A stretch of 64,000 nucleotides of DNA from Winslowiella toletana (GTDB lineage Bacteria; Pseudomonadota; Gammaproteobacteria; Enterobacterales; Enterobacteriaceae). Below are positions 36,727 through 46,747 of this stretch, piece after piece. The stretch lies in the NCBI RefSeq assembly GCF_017875465.1, contig NZ_JAGGMQ010000001.1, positions 1-64,000 on the forward strand, in the 5' to 3' direction. The notes under the pieces are model-generated. The model saw nothing but the letters and a program-made list of their open reading frames with translations, did no database searches and was not told the DNA's origin. Position 1 is the first letter of the stretch. Every line of letters starts with the position of its first letter. A program made the translations under genes and the position numbers.

Positions 36727-39033
36727 ATGAAATTTAAATCAGAAATTAAGCCTTATAAGGCCGCTGCGGGCGGCTGGGGTTCACTGGAAGCCACCACCCG
36801 TTTTGTCTTCGACAGCAAGCAAGTGCTGAAAAACATGCGCAACCTGATGCGTATGAACAAAGCAAAAGGCTTTGACTGCCCGGGCTGCGCCTGGGGCGAT
36901 GACAATAAAAGCACCTTCAGTTTTTGTGAAAATGGCGCCAAAGCGGTGACCTGGGAAGCCACGCGCCGCTTTATTGATGCGGAATTCTTTGCGGCGCACA
37001 GCGTTTCAGCGCTGTATCAGCAGAGTGACTACTTCCTTGAATATCAGGGACGCCTTACCGAGCCACTGCGCTACAACCGCGCCACCGATCACTATGAACC
37101 GATCAGCTGGGACGATGCCTTTGCGCTTATCGCCCGCCACCTGCATGCCATGGATCATGTCAATCAGCTGGAACTCTACACCTCCGGCCGCGCCAGTAAC
37201 GAAGCTTCGTGGCTGTATCAGCTGTTTGGCCGCATGTTCGGCACCAATAACTTCCCGGACTGCTCCAATATGTGTCATGAAGCCAGCGGCACCGGCCTTA
37301 AACGCAGTATTGGCGTCGGTAAAGGCACTATTCGTCTGGATGATTTCGATCAGGCCAATGCGATTTTTGTGTTTGGCCAGAACCCGGGCACTAACCATCC
37401 GCGTATGCTGCACAGCCTGCGTCACGCGGCAGACCACGGCGCGAAAATCGTCACCTTTAATACCCTGCGCGAACGTGGACTGGAGCGCTTTGCCGATCCA
37501 CAAAAGCCGCTGGAAGTGGTTACTTCCAAAGCTGGCACCATCAGCTCCACCTATTACCAGCCTAACCTTGGCGGCGATATGGCGGCGGTCCGCGGCATGG
37601 TGAAAGTGCTGCTGGAAACGCATCATGCACGGCTTGCGGCGGGCGAAAAAGGCCTGTTTGACGACGCCTTTATTCAGGCCAATACCGAAGGAGTGGAGGC
37701 TTACCTGGCGCAGGTCGCCGCCACCGAATGGCCGCAAATCGAACAACAGTCTGGCCTGAGCGAGCAGCAAATCCGTGAGGCTGCGGCGATCTACCAGAGC
37801 GCCGAACGGGTGATCTGCACCTGGGCGATGGGGATTACCCAGCATAAGCATTCAGTTGATACGGTGCGTGAAATCGTTAACCTGCAGCTGCTGTTTGGCC
37901 AGCTCGGCAAACCTGGCGCGGGTCTTTGCCCGGTTCGTGGTCACAGTAATGTGCAGGGCAACCGCACCATGGGCATTGATGAGAAGCCGACCAAAGCGTT
38001 TCTCGACAGTATGGCCAGCCATTTTGGCTTCGAACCACCGCGCAATATCGGTCATAACACGGTCGAAGCGCTGGAAGCGATGCTGCGTGACGAGATCAAA
38101 GTCCTGATCGCGCTGGGTGGTAACCTTGCCGCTGCGGCGCCGGACAGTCCGCGTACTGAAGAAGCGCTGAGCCGCTGTCAGCTGACGGTGCAGATCAGCA
38201 CCAAACTGAACCGCAGCCATCTGGTGCCGGGTCATGATGCGCTGATTCTGCCAACGATTGGCCGTACCGAGCAGGATATCCAGGCCAGCGGTCCGCAGTT
38301 TATTACTGTGGAAGACTCCTTTAGCATGGTGCATGCTTCGGAGGGCGTGGGTAAACCGATTGCCGATACCCAGCGTTCAGAAACCTGGATTGTTGCCGGT
38401 ATCGCTAACGCGGTGCTGGGCAGTGAGAAACTTGACTGGCTGGAACTGGCGGGTAACTACGACAAGATCCGCGACCATATCGCCGCCACCATTCCGGGCT
38501 TTAAAGACTTTAATCAGCAGTGCGAAAAACCAGGAGGTTTCTATCTGGGTAACGCCGCCGCCGAACTGCGCTTTAATACCCTGCATAATAAGGCGCAGTT
38601 TAGCGCTGCCCCCCTGCCCGATTCCCTGTTCCCGCAGCTGGGTGAGGTGAACGTGCCTTTCACCCTGCAAACCCTGCGTTCGCACGATCAGTACAACACC
38701 ACTATCTACGGTCTTGATGATCGCTACCGTGGTGTTTACGGTCAGCGCGAAGTGCTGTTTATCCATCCGGATGATATGGCCGAGCTGGGCCTGACGGCGG
38801 GTGAAAATGTGGATATCGAAACGCTGTGGAACGACGGCATTACGCGTAAGGTCAGCGGCTTTAAGCTGGTGCCTTACGCCATTCCGCGTGGCAATCTGGC
38901 CGCTTACTATCCGGAAACCAATCCGCTGGTGCCGCTCTCCAGCTTTGGCGACGGCAGTGGTACGCCTACCTCAAAATCAGTGCCGGTAAAAATATCTTTA
39001 TCGCCAGTGGTTGTCAGTCAGCGTATTGCCTGA
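36727..39033 (+). CDS. YdeP/FdhF-type molybdopterin oxidoreductase
   Basis: 768 residues of the 'oxidoreductase alpha (molybdopterin) subunit' family, to which E. coli YdeP (759 residues) belongs. Visible are FDCPGCAWGDD near residue 50, ELYTSGRASNEASWLYQLF, FPDCSNMCHE, NPGTNHPRML and, in the C-terminal cofactor domain, RSHDQYNTTIYGLDDRYRGV. The N-terminal 4Fe-4S cysteine set is reduced, as in YdeP. No twin-arginine signal, so it is cytosolic. YdeP relatives are linked to acid resistance and formate-type reactions, but the substrate is not established. Confidence 0.88.
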   Translation: MKFKSEIKPYKAAAGGWGSLEATTRFVFDSKQVLKNMRNLMRMNKAKGFDCPGCAWGDDNKSTFSFCENGAKAVTWEATRRFIDAEFFAAHSVSALYQQSDYFLEYQGRLTEPLRYNRATDHYEPISWDDAFALIARHLHAMDHVNQLELYTSGRASNEASWLYQLFGRMFGTNNFPDCSNMCHEASGTGLKRSIGVGKGTIRLDDFDQANAIFVFGQNPGTNHPRMLHSLRHAADHGAKIVTFNTLRERGLERFADPQKPLEVVTSKAGTISSTYYQPNLGGDMAAVRGMVKVLLETHHARLAAGEKGLFDDAFIQANTEGVEAYLAQVAATEWPQIEQQSGLSEQQIREAAAIYQSAERVICTWAMGITQHKHSVDTVREIVNLQLLFGQLGKPGAGLCPVRGHSNVQGNRTMGIDEKPTKAFLDSMASHFGFEPPRNIGHNTVEALEAMLRDEIKVLIALGGNLAAAAPDSPRTEEALSRCQLTVQISTKLNRSHLVPGHDALILPTIGRTEQDIQASGPQFITVEDSFSMVHASEGVGKPIADTQRSETWIVAGIANAVLGSEKLDWLELAGNYDKIRDHIAATIPGFKDFNQQCEKPGGFYLGNAAAELRFNTLHNKAQFSAAPLPDSLFPQLGEVNVPFTLQTLRSHDQYNTTIYGLDDRYRGVYGQREVLFIHPDDMAELGLTAGENVDIETLWNDGITRKVSGFKLVPYAIPRGNLAAYYPETNPLVPLSSFGDGSGTPTSKSVPVKISLSPVVVSQRIA

Positions 39034-39165
39034 CCCGCATTACCGTTACTTCTGCCGCAGGTCTGGCCAGCCAGGCCTGCGCTGAAAACCGCAATTCACC
39101 CTTGCCCGCAGACGGTTAATCGCGTAAAACTGTCAGCCGCTCTTAGGCCACGAAAATAACTTATT

Positions 39166-41103
39166 ATGTTCCAGGATAACCCGCTGCTCGCGCAGCTGAA
39201 ACAGAAGCTCCACTCCCAGACCCCGCGTGTTGAGGGTGTGGTAAAAGGCACTGAAAAAGGATTCGGCTTTTTAGAAGTCGATGCACAGAAAAGCTATTTC
39301 ATCCCGCCGCCGCAGATGAAAAAAGTGATGCATGGCGATCGGGTGATTGCCGTGGTGCAGACCGATAAAGAGCGTGAAATTGCCGAGCCGGAAAAACTGG
39401 TTGAGCCTTTCCTGACGCGTTTTGTTGGACGTGTACAGAAGAAAGACGATCGTTTATCCATTGTTCCCGATCATCCGCTGTTAAAAGATGCCATTCAATG
39501 CCGTGCAGATCGTCGCGTTGAGCACGATTTTCAGGCCGGTGACTGGGCAGTAGCGGAAATGAAACGCCATCCGCTGAAAGGCGATCGCGGTTTTTACGCC
39601 GAATTAACCCATTTTATTACCACTGCGGATGACCATCTGGCACCGTGGTGGGTCACGTTGTCACGCCATAATCTGGAACGCGAAGCGCCGGAAGTGGCTG
39701 CACCAACCGAGATGCTCGACGAGCAGCTGGCGCGCGAAGATCTGACCGCGCTGGAGTTTGTCACTATCGACAGCGCCAGCACCGAAGATATGGATGATGC
39801 GCTCTATGTTGCAGAGAACGCCGACGGCTCGCTGCTGCTGACCATCGCCATCGCGGATCCTACCGCTTATGTGCCGGTAGGTAGCGAGCTGGATAAGATC
39901 GCCGCTGAGCGTGCTTTCACCAATTATCTGCCGGGCTTTAATATCCCGATGCTGCCACGTCAGCTGTCGGATGACACCTGCTCGCTGCGCCCAATGGTGC
40001 GTCGTCCGGTGCTCGCCTGCCGCGTGACGGTAGCTGCCGACGGCACCCTGTCTGACGATATTCACTTCTTCGCCGCATGGATCGAGTCAAAAGCCAAACT
40101 GGTTTATGACAATGTCTCTGACTGGCTGGAGAACAGTGGCGAATGGCAGCCGGAGTCCGGGGCGATTGCCAGTCAGATCCGTCTGCTGCATCGTCTGTGT
40201 CTGGCGCGTAGCGAATGGCGTCAGAACCATGCGCTGGTATTTAAAGACCGTCCTGATTACCGCTTCCTGCTGGGTGAAAAAGGCGAAGTGCTGGATATCG
40301 TTGCCGAGCCGCGCCGCATTGCCAATCGCATTGTCGAAGAAGCGATGATCACTGCCAATATCTGTGCGGCGATTGTGCTGCGCGAGAAACTGGGCTTTGG
40401 CGTCTATAACGTCCATCTGGGCTTTGACAGCACCAATGCCGAGCAGGCAGCAGCGATTCTGGCTGCCAACGGCGTGACCGTCGATCCAACGGCGATTATC
40501 AGCCTGGAAGGTTTCCGTGCGTTGCGTCGTGAGCTGGATTCCCATCCGACTCAGTTCCTTGACAGCCGTATCCGTCGTTTCCAGTCCTTCGCAGAAATCA
40601 GCACCGAACCTGGCCCGCACTTTGGTCTGGGTCTGGAAGCATACGCCACCTGGACTTCACCGATTCGTAAGTACGGCGATATGATTAACCATCGCCTGCT
40701 GAAAGCGATCATCAAAGGTGAAACCACCGATCGTCCGGTGGATGAGCTGACGGTGAAAATGGGTGAACGTCGTCGCCTTAACCGTATGGCTGAACGTGAT
40801 GTCGGTGACTGGCTCTACTCGCGCTACCTGCAAAAATCTGCCGGTACCGATACCCGCTTCAGCGCTGAGATTATCGATATCTCACGCGGCGGTATGCGTG
40901 TACGCCTGCTGGATATCGGCGCAGTAGCCTTTATACCTGCGCCATTCCTGCATGCAGTGCGTGACGAAATGGTCTGCAGCCAGGAAAGCGGCACCGTGCA
41001 GATTAAAGGCGAAGTGGTTTATCGCGTTACTGATGTGATTGATGTCACCATCGCTGAAGTGCGTATGGAAACCCGTAGTGTGGTTGCACGTCCGGTCGCA
41101 TAA
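39166..41103 (+). CDS. rnb: RNase II (exoribonuclease II)
   Basis: 645 residues. 3'-to-5' hydrolytic exoribonuclease that degrades unstructured RNA. The CSD region is at the N-terminus ([20 protein letters not shown]). The RNB catalytic aspartates are in [12 protein letters not shown], and the S1 domain is at the C-terminus. Close match to E. coli RNase II over the full length. In E. coli it directly follows yciW and precedes gmr; here accessory genes separate it on both sides. Confidence 0.98.
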   Translation: MFQDNPLLAQLKQKLHSQTPRVEGVVKGTEKGFGFLEVDAQKSYFIPPPQMKKVMHGDRVIAVVQTDKEREIAEPEKLVEPFLTRFVGRVQKKDDRLSIVPDHPLLKDAIQCRADRRVEHDFQAGDWAVAEMKRHPLKGDRGFYAELTHFITTADDHLAPWWVTLSRHNLEREAPEVAAPTEMLDEQLAREDLTALEFVTIDSASTEDMDDALYVAENADGSLLLTIAIADPTAYVPVGSELDKIAAERAFTNYLPGFNIPMLPRQLSDDTCSLRPMVRRPVLACRVTVAADGTLSDDIHFFAAWIESKAKLVYDNVSDWLENSGEWQPESGAIASQIRLLHRLCLARSEWRQNHALVFKDRPDYRFLLGEKGEVLDIVAEPRRIANRIVEEAMITANICAAIVLREKLGFGVYNVHLGFDSTNAEQAAAILAANGVTVDPTAIISLEGFRALRRELDSHPTQFLDSRIRRFQSFAEISTEPGPHFGLGLEAYATWTSPIRKYGDMINHRLLKAIIKGETTDRPVDELTVKMGERRRLNRMAERDVGDWLYSRYLQKSAGTDTRFSAEIIDISRGGMRVRLLDIGAVAFIPAPFLHAVRDEMVCSQESGTVQIKGEVVYRVTDVIDVTIAEVRMETRSVVARPVA

Positions 41104-41114
41104 GTATGACTATC

Positions 41115-41144
41115 GCGGGATAACGCCTGTTATCCCGCAGTTTT
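41115..41144 (+). terminator. intrinsic terminator of rnb
   Basis: GCGGGATAAC-GCCT-GTTATCCCGC, ten perfect pairs, then AGTTTTATTT. It lies 11 bases after the rnb stop. Confidence 0.9.
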
Positions 41145-41288
41145 ATTTCCCCCTCCCTGATGAAACCATTAAAAACGCCTGAGACTTCACATTTTCCCTG
41201 CGCTTAACTTTCTTAAACAAACAATTACATTACTTTTAACTTGTTGCTCACCCTGAGCCTTCCCTCTGGACCAACAAGGAGTTCTGTG

Positions 41289-43355
41289 ATGAAAAACGTC
41301 AAGACCGGGGTTATCTGGTTAGTGGTGGCGTTAATCGGTGCTTTTGCCTTCGGCATGCTGGCGCTGAGTCGCGGCGAACATGTCAATGCCGTCTGGCTGG
41401 TGGTGGCTGCGGTCGCCTGTTACAGCATCGCATACCGTTTCTACAGCCTGTTTATCGCCCGCAATATTTTCGAACTGGATGACCGTCGCCTTACCCCTGC
41501 CGAACGCCATAATGACGGGCTGGACTATGTGCCGACCAATAAATGGGTGCTGTTCGGTCACCACTTTGCCGCTATCGCTGGCGCCGGGCCGCTGGTCGGT
41601 CCGATCCTTGCCGCACAGATGGGCTTTTTGCCGGGTACGATCTGGATTCTGGTTGGCGTCATGCTGGCGGGCGCGGTGCAGGATTTCCTGATCCTGTTTA
41701 TATCCACCCGGCGTGATGGTCGCTCACTGGGCGAGATGGCAAGACAGGAGCTGGGCGCGTTTGCCGGGGTGGTCACCATGCTCGGTGCGCTGGGCGTGAT
41801 GATTATTATTCTGTCAGCGCTGGCGCTGGTGGTGGTTAAAGCGCTGGCCGACAGCCCGTGGGGCCTGTTTACCATTGCCGCGACCATTCCAATCGCGCTG
41901 TTTATGGGCGTCTATATGCGCTTCCTGCGGCCGGGAAAAATTGCGGAAGTGTCGATTATCGGCTTTGTGCTGATGATGGCGGCAATTATCTATGGCGGCG
42001 ATATCGCCCAGCACCCGTACTGGGGCCCTTTCTTTACCCTGAAAGGCACCTCGCTGACCTGGGTGCTGGTGATTTACGGTTTTGTCGCCTCGGTATTGCC
42101 GGTATGGCTGCTGCTGGCGCCGCGTGACTACCTCTCCACCTTCCTGAAAATCGGCGTGATTATCGGCCTCGCCATCGGCATTGTGTTCGCCATGCCGGAA
42201 ATGAAGATGCCAGCGGTATCGCGCTTTATCGACGGTAGCGGTCCGGTGTTCGCCGGCGCACTGTTTCCTTTCCTGTTTATCACCATCGCCTGTGGCGCCA
42301 TCTCCGGCTTCCATGCGCTGGTCTCCAGCGGCACCACCCCCAAATTAGTGGAGCGCGAAAGCCATATTCGCTTTATTGGCTACGGCGCGATGCTGATGGA
42401 GTCGTTTGTGGCGATAATGGCGCTGATCTGCGCGTCGGTGATTGAGCCGGGGATCTATTTCGCCATGAACTCACCGGCGGCGCTGATTGGCACCACCGTG
42501 GAGAGCGCCTCGCAGATGATTAACAGCTGGGGCTTTGTGGTGACACCAGAGATGCTGGCCGCCGTAGCGCGCGATGTGGGCGAGCACTCGGTGCTGTCAC
42601 GTGCCGGTGGCGCGCCAACCTTTGCGGTTGGCATGGCGCATATTATTACCGAAGTATTTAACAGCCGGGCGATGATGGCCTTCTGGTATCACTTTGCCAT
42701 TTTGTTTGAAGCGCTGTTTATTCTTACCGCCGTTGACGCCGGTACCCGCGCCTGCCGTTTTATGGTGCAGGATCTGGTCGGCACGGTGGTGCCATCGCTG
42801 GCGAATAACCGCTCATGGCTGGGCAATATGGCCGGTACTTCCGTTGCAGTCGCCGCGTGGGGATTCTTTGTCTACCAGGGGGTGATCGACCCGCTGGGCG
42901 GCATTAATACCCTGTGGCCGCTATTTGGCATTGGTAACCAGATGCTGGCCTCGATGGCGCTGATCCTCGGAACGGTGGTGCTGTTTAAAATGAAAAAACA
43001 GCGTTATGTCTGGGTTACCATTGTGCCCACCATCTGGCTGTTTATTACCTCAATGACCGCAGGCTGGCAGAAAATTTTCCATGAGAAACCGGCAATTGGT
43101 TTTCTTGCTCAGGCGAATAAGTTTTCGAAAGGAATTAATGAAGGTGTGGTGATCGCGCCGGCAAAAACTATCGCTGATATGCAGACCATTGTGCTGAGCA
43201 ACCAGATTAACGCCGTCCTGTGCGGCTTCTTTATGCTGGTCGCCGTTACCATGCTGGTGTCCGCGTTGTTTGTCATCCGCCGTGCGCTGAGAAGTCATAC
43301 ACCCACCACCCATGAAACTGAAGTTTCACTGCGTAAGGAGGCCCGCCATGCCTGA
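41289..43355 (+). CDS. cstA: CstA-family carbon-starvation transporter
   Basis: 688 residues, inner membrane, about 16-18 helices. Highly conserved family blocks include RHNDGLDYVPTNKWVLFGHH, AGAGPLVGPILAAQMG, STRRDGRSLGE, LLAPRDYLSTFLKIG, FHALVSSGTTPK and DPLGGINTLWPLFG. Family members (CstA, BtsT) take up pyruvate and peptides. The C-terminal half aligns better with CstA than with BtsT. The start at 41289 has AAGGAG nine bases upstream; an ATG 16 codons earlier lacks a site. It overlaps the next gene by eight bases. Confidence 0.92.
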   Translation: MKNVKTGVIWLVVALIGAFAFGMLALSRGEHVNAVWLVVAAVACYSIAYRFYSLFIARNIFELDDRRLTPAERHNDGLDYVPTNKWVLFGHHFAAIAGAGPLVGPILAAQMGFLPGTIWILVGVMLAGAVQDFLILFISTRRDGRSLGEMARQELGAFAGVVTMLGALGVMIIILSALALVVVKALADSPWGLFTIAATIPIALFMGVYMRFLRPGKIAEVSIIGFVLMMAAIIYGGDIAQHPYWGPFFTLKGTSLTWVLVIYGFVASVLPVWLLLAPRDYLSTFLKIGVIIGLAIGIVFAMPEMKMPAVSRFIDGSGPVFAGALFPFLFITIACGAISGFHALVSSGTTPKLVERESHIRFIGYGAMLMESFVAIMALICASVIEPGIYFAMNSPAALIGTTVESASQMINSWGFVVTPEMLAAVARDVGEHSVLSRAGGAPTFAVGMAHIITEVFNSRAMMAFWYHFAILFEALFILTAVDAGTRACRFMVQDLVGTVVPSLANNRSWLGNMAGTSVAVAAWGFFVYQGVIDPLGGINTLWPLFGIGNQMLASMALILGTVVLFKMKKQRYVWVTIVPTIWLFITSMTAGWQKIFHEKPAIGFLAQANKFSKGINEGVVIAPAKTIADMQTIVLSNQINAVLCGFFMLVAVTMLVSALFVIRRALRSHTPTTHETEVSLRKEARHA

Positions 43356-43644
43356 TGCCATCCATGCACGCCGGCCACTGACCAACGTGCCACAACTGAA
43401 GCGCTGCCACCCGCTATGGAGTGCAGAACAGCCAGCGGAGCCGCTATCGCTGCGGCTGATTTGCAAACGGCTGGCGCAAAGTTTTCGCCTGATGGTGGGC
43501 GTGCAGGATTATCAGAACTATCTGCGCCATATGCAGGCGCAGCATCCTTTAACAGTCGCGATGAGTGAACGTGAATTTCATCGCTACTGCCTGGAGGCTC
43601 GCTACCCCTCGAAAGGCGGCAAAATGGGGAAATGCCCCTGTTAG
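43348..43644 (+). CDS. YbdD/YjiX-family small protein, partner of CstA
   Basis: 98 residues; the family is normally about 65, so the N-terminus is extended by some 35 residues. Core features are LMVGVQDYQNYLRHMQAQHP and the C-terminal KGGKMGKCPC, a variant of the usual GGxKCC tail. AAGGAGG lies before the ATG at 43348, which overlaps the cstA stop. The short protein is always linked to CstA/BtsT transporters and probably acts with them. The stop (TAG 43642-43644) overlaps the stop of the antisense toxin remnant. Confidence 0.85.
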   Translation: MPDAIHARRPLTNVPQLKRCHPLWSAEQPAEPLSLRLICKRLAQSFRLMVGVQDYQNYLRHMQAQHPLTVAMSEREFHRYCLEARYPSKGGKMGKCPC

Positions 43645-43706
43645 CCATGGGTAAATAACCGTTCAGTTAAAGGCGGTGAGATACAACAGCGCAGCTTATG
43701 CTCACC
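43641..43706 (-). pseudogene. 3'-end remnant of a second copy of the large toxin-like gene
   Basis: On the minus strand these 22 codons read GEHKLRCCISPPLTERLF plus three residues and a stop. The last 19 residues of the 1885-residue protein at 47071-52728 read GENKLLCVISPPLTDGLFS; 14 of 18 positions are the same. Upstream on the minus strand the similarity ends at once. This is a leftover 3' end of a paralogous gene, now converging on yjiX. Confidence 0.75.
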
Positions 43707-43894
43707 GCTTTTATCCTGCTGCCCTCTCTTTTTTTTACCCACTTTCAGCCTGGCTGCAGCCGATTGCAGCCAGGTTAATTTGCACATCAAAAAAATATAT
43801 CTCGTTTGCAGCTTGTGCTTATGCATATTGCCGAATACTGTTGCTAAAATAAGAAGATACTGCCTGCAGAGCATTCCACAGGAGGACGTTTTTA

Positions 43895-45880
43895 ATGACC
43901 GATGAACAAGGGCAAACGTTGCTCTATACCTTTTTTGGTACCTCCAGCCCTCACTGGCATCTCTCTGCTGATAGTGATGCACTTAACTTTGCCGAAGACG
44001 AAAATGCTGAAATCAATCTTGCCGTTCCACTGACGCCATCACAGGTCAGCCTGATACGTTGCATGACAGTGATTACCTCCAGCGTGAATCTTACGGTGTC
44101 ACTGCGCGGCACAACGGTGGCGATGCATCTGGTGGGTCGTAAAGTGAACCAGTCCACCTGGGCTGGCACCGCATCGGCCTGGGGCGATACTTCATCGGTC
44201 GCACGCGATTTAACGCTGGGCCTCTCCTTTGCCGAACAAGTGGTTTCCGAAGCGAATTCGGTGATTGTGATCCTTGACCAGCAGGGCAACATTCAGCGTT
44301 TTAACCGTTTAAGTGAAGAGTATACGGGCCTGAAAGAGCAGGAAGTGATTGGCCGCAATGTGTTCCAGCTGTTTATGACTAAACAGGAGGCGATCGCTTC
44401 ACGTCGCAATATCAGCGGTTTTTTCCGCAATGGCAGCTCGTATGAAGTTGAGCGCTGGATCAAAACCAAAAAAGGGCAGCGGCTGTTTCTGTTCCGCAAT
44501 AAATTTGTCCATAGCGGCAGCGGCAAAAACGAAATATTCCTGATCTGTTCCGGTACTGATATCACTGAAGAGCGACGCGCACAGGAGCGTCTGCGTATCC
44601 TCGCCAACACCGATACCATTACCGGGCTGCCGAACCGCAACGCCATCAACCAGCTGATTAGTCAGTCGCTTGAGCAGCGCAAAGAGAGCCAGCTTGGCGT
44701 GGTCTATCTCGACCTCGATAATTTTAAAAAGGTTAATGATGCTTACGGTCATATGTTTGGCGACCAGCTGCTGCAGGCGGTATCACTGGCCATTCTTAGC
44801 TGTCTGGAGAAAGATCAAACCCTCGCCCGCCTCGGCGGTGATGAGTTTATTGTGCAGGCGCAGAATACCAGCCAGCAGGCGCTGGAAGCGATGTCCACAC
44901 GCATTCTTGAACGTCTGCGCCAGCCATTCCGCGTTGGTCTGATTGAGGTCTATACCGGCTGTTCGATCGGCATCGCTATCGCGCCGCAGCATGGCGAAGA
45001 CCGCGAGAGTCTGCTGCGTAATGCCGATACTGCGATGTATACGGCAAAGGAGTCCGGGCGCGGTAAGTTCTGTATTTTCTCCGCCGAGATGAATCAGCGG
45101 GTTTTTGAATATGTCTGGCTGGATACCAACCTGCGTAAGGCGCTGGAACATCAGCAGCTGGTGGTTCACTATCAGCCGAAAATTGCTAAAGACGGCAAAG
45201 TTCGCAGTGCCGAAGCACTGGTGCGCTGGCAATCCCCGGAACGCGGGCTGGTGCCGCCAGGTGATTTTATCTCCTATGCCGAAGAGTCAGGACTGATTGT
45301 CCCGCTGGGACGCTGGGTGATGCTGACGGTGGTGGCGCAGATTGTCGCCTGGCGTAAACAGGGCATCGATTTACGCGTCGCGGTGAATGTCTCTGCGCGG
45401 CAGCTTATCGATCAGAGTATCTACTGCGACCTGCGTCAGGCGCTGCTGGATAGCAATATAACCGGCTGCCCGATCGATATTGAACTGACCGAGAGTTGCC
45501 TGATCGAAAATGAGCAGCAGGCGCTGAATCTGATGCAGCAGTTTCAGGATCTGGGGGCAGAAGTGCATCTGGATGATTTCGGCACCGGCTACTCTTCGCT
45601 GTCACAGCTGGCGCGGGTACCCATTAATGCCATCAAGCTCGACCAGAGTTTTGTCCGTGGCGTCAATAATCAGGCGGTTTCTCAGTCGCTGGTGCGCGCG
45701 ATTGTCGCGGTGGCGAAAGCACTGGATTTGCGGGTAATTGCGGAGGGTATTGAAACTGCAGCCGAAGAGAAATTTGTGATTACCAGCGGTGTCGACCTGC
45801 GTCAGGGCTACTACTATGCGAAACCAATGCCCGTAAGCGAATTCGAGCACTGGTTTGCCCATTACAAGGTTAAAAAATAG
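43895..45880 (+). CDS. rpfR: RpfR (PdeR/Gmr), DSF-responsive PAS-GGDEF-EAL c-di-GMP phosphodiesterase
   Basis: 661 residues, same length as E. coli PdeR/Gmr. The N-terminal region (about 1-95) corresponds to the RpfF-interacting domain of RpfR; a PAS domain (about 110-225) should bind the DSF signal; GGDEF follows (intact RLGGDEF near 310); the EAL domain ends the protein (EALVRW, ELTES, DDFGTGYSSL, KLDQSF), so the phosphodiesterase is likely active. In Burkholderia and Cronobacter, binding of cis-2-unsaturated fatty acid to the PAS domain raises c-di-GMP hydrolysis. The convergent rpfF gene, abutting stop to stop, supports this reading. AGGAGG precedes the ATG. Confidence 0.95.
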   Translation: MTDEQGQTLLYTFFGTSSPHWHLSADSDALNFAEDENAEINLAVPLTPSQVSLIRCMTVITSSVNLTVSLRGTTVAMHLVGRKVNQSTWAGTASAWGDTSSVARDLTLGLSFAEQVVSEANSVIVILDQQGNIQRFNRLSEEYTGLKEQEVIGRNVFQLFMTKQEAIASRRNISGFFRNGSSYEVERWIKTKKGQRLFLFRNKFVHSGSGKNEIFLICSGTDITEERRAQERLRILANTDTITGLPNRNAINQLISQSLEQRKESQLGVVYLDLDNFKKVNDAYGHMFGDQLLQAVSLAILSCLEKDQTLARLGGDEFIVQAQNTSQQALEAMSTRILERLRQPFRVGLIEVYTGCSIGIAIAPQHGEDRESLLRNADTAMYTAKESGRGKFCIFSAEMNQRVFEYVWLDTNLRKALEHQQLVVHYQPKIAKDGKVRSAEALVRWQSPERGLVPPGDFISYAEESGLIVPLGRWVMLTVVAQIVAWRKQGIDLRVAVNVSARQLIDQSIYCDLRQALLDSNITGCPIDIELTESCLIENEQQALNLMQQFQDLGAEVHLDDFGTGYSSLSQLARVPINAIKLDQSFVRGVNNQAVSQSLVRAIVAVAKALDLRVIAEGIETAAEEKFVITSGVDLRQGYYYAKPMPVSEFEHWFAHYKVKK

Positions 45881-46747
45881 TTAGCCTGCTTTACGCAACT
45901 GCGAGCTGTGACGATTTTGCAGCTGTACCAGCCGCTCCATATATGCCAGGTCTTTCGGCTCGAGGGTAAAGGCAAAGTCGACCCAGTCCTCAGTGATATC
46001 CATCAGTTCAGCTCGCGTCAGCTGTAATACCCGCTGACGCGCTTTCAGCATCGCTCTGATCCCATTAAGTTTCGGTTTCAGCGTATCAATCAGGGTACGG
46101 GTGGCGCGATAGGCATCCCCTGGCTGGAACAGACGATCCACCAGACCGCGCTGTTCAAACCATTCGGCAGTATGCGACTCCCCTTCGCAAATCAACTCCT
46201 CCGCCAGTTTCATCCCCGAACGACGCGCCACCAGCGAATAGCCCCCCATCCCCGGAAATAAATTAAAGGCAATTTCCGGAAAACCCATACGCGCATTATT
46301 TTGCGCAAGGATAAAATGGTGAGCCAGCGCGGCTTCAAAACCACCGCCGAGGGCGCTGCCTTCAATCATCGCCATGGTTACCGCACCGGTATCAAACCCC
46401 TTAGCGGCGGCATGAATGCAGTCTACGCAGGCGCGGGCATAAGAACGCAACGCTTCGCGCCGTCCGTTCTTTATCGTTTCGACAAAGAAGCTTAAATCGC
46501 CTCCCGCATTGAACATTGATGGCACCAGTGAACCGGTGACCCAAAAATCAATCTGTAAACCGGAACGCTGTGCGGCATAACTCAGATTCATAATCTCTTC
46601 AATAAGCGCATGATTAAAACATGGTCGTGGCTCCGCCCGTAACAGCATCCACATTGTGCGCCGTTCCTCCTCATAGTAGGCAGCAAGTTGAGTGGTATGT
46701 CCGGCTTCGGTGAAAAGTCTGCATGTTGCTTGGTTAATGACTGTCAT
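45881..46747 (-). CDS. rpfF: RpfF, diffusible signal factor synthase (crotonase fold)
   Basis: 288 residues, enoyl-CoA hydratase/crotonase family. RpfF makes cis-2-unsaturated fatty acid signals by dehydrating 3-hydroxyacyl-ACP and cleaving the thioester. Both glutamates required in Xanthomonas RpfF have equivalents: E138 in GSALGGGFEAAL and E158 in GFPEIAFNLFPGMG. Length and motifs fit RpfF better than fatty-acid degradation enzymes. It converges with rpfR with no intergenic bases. The pair is a complete DSF quorum-sensing module: synthase and intracellular receptor. Confidence 0.93.
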   Translation of the reverse strand: MTVINQATCRLFTEAGHTTQLAAYYEEERRTMWMLLRAEPRPCFNHALIEEIMNLSYAAQRSGLQIDFWVTGSLVPSMFNAGGDLSFFVETIKNGRREALRSYARACVDCIHAAAKGFDTGAVTMAMIEGSALGGGFEAALAHHFILAQNNARMGFPEIAFNLFPGMGGYSLVARRSGMKLAEELICEGESHTAEWFEQRGLVDRLFQPGDAYRATRTLIDTLKPKLNGIRAMLKARQRVLQLTRAELMDITEDWVDFAFTLEPKDLAYMERLVQLQNRHSSQLRKAG

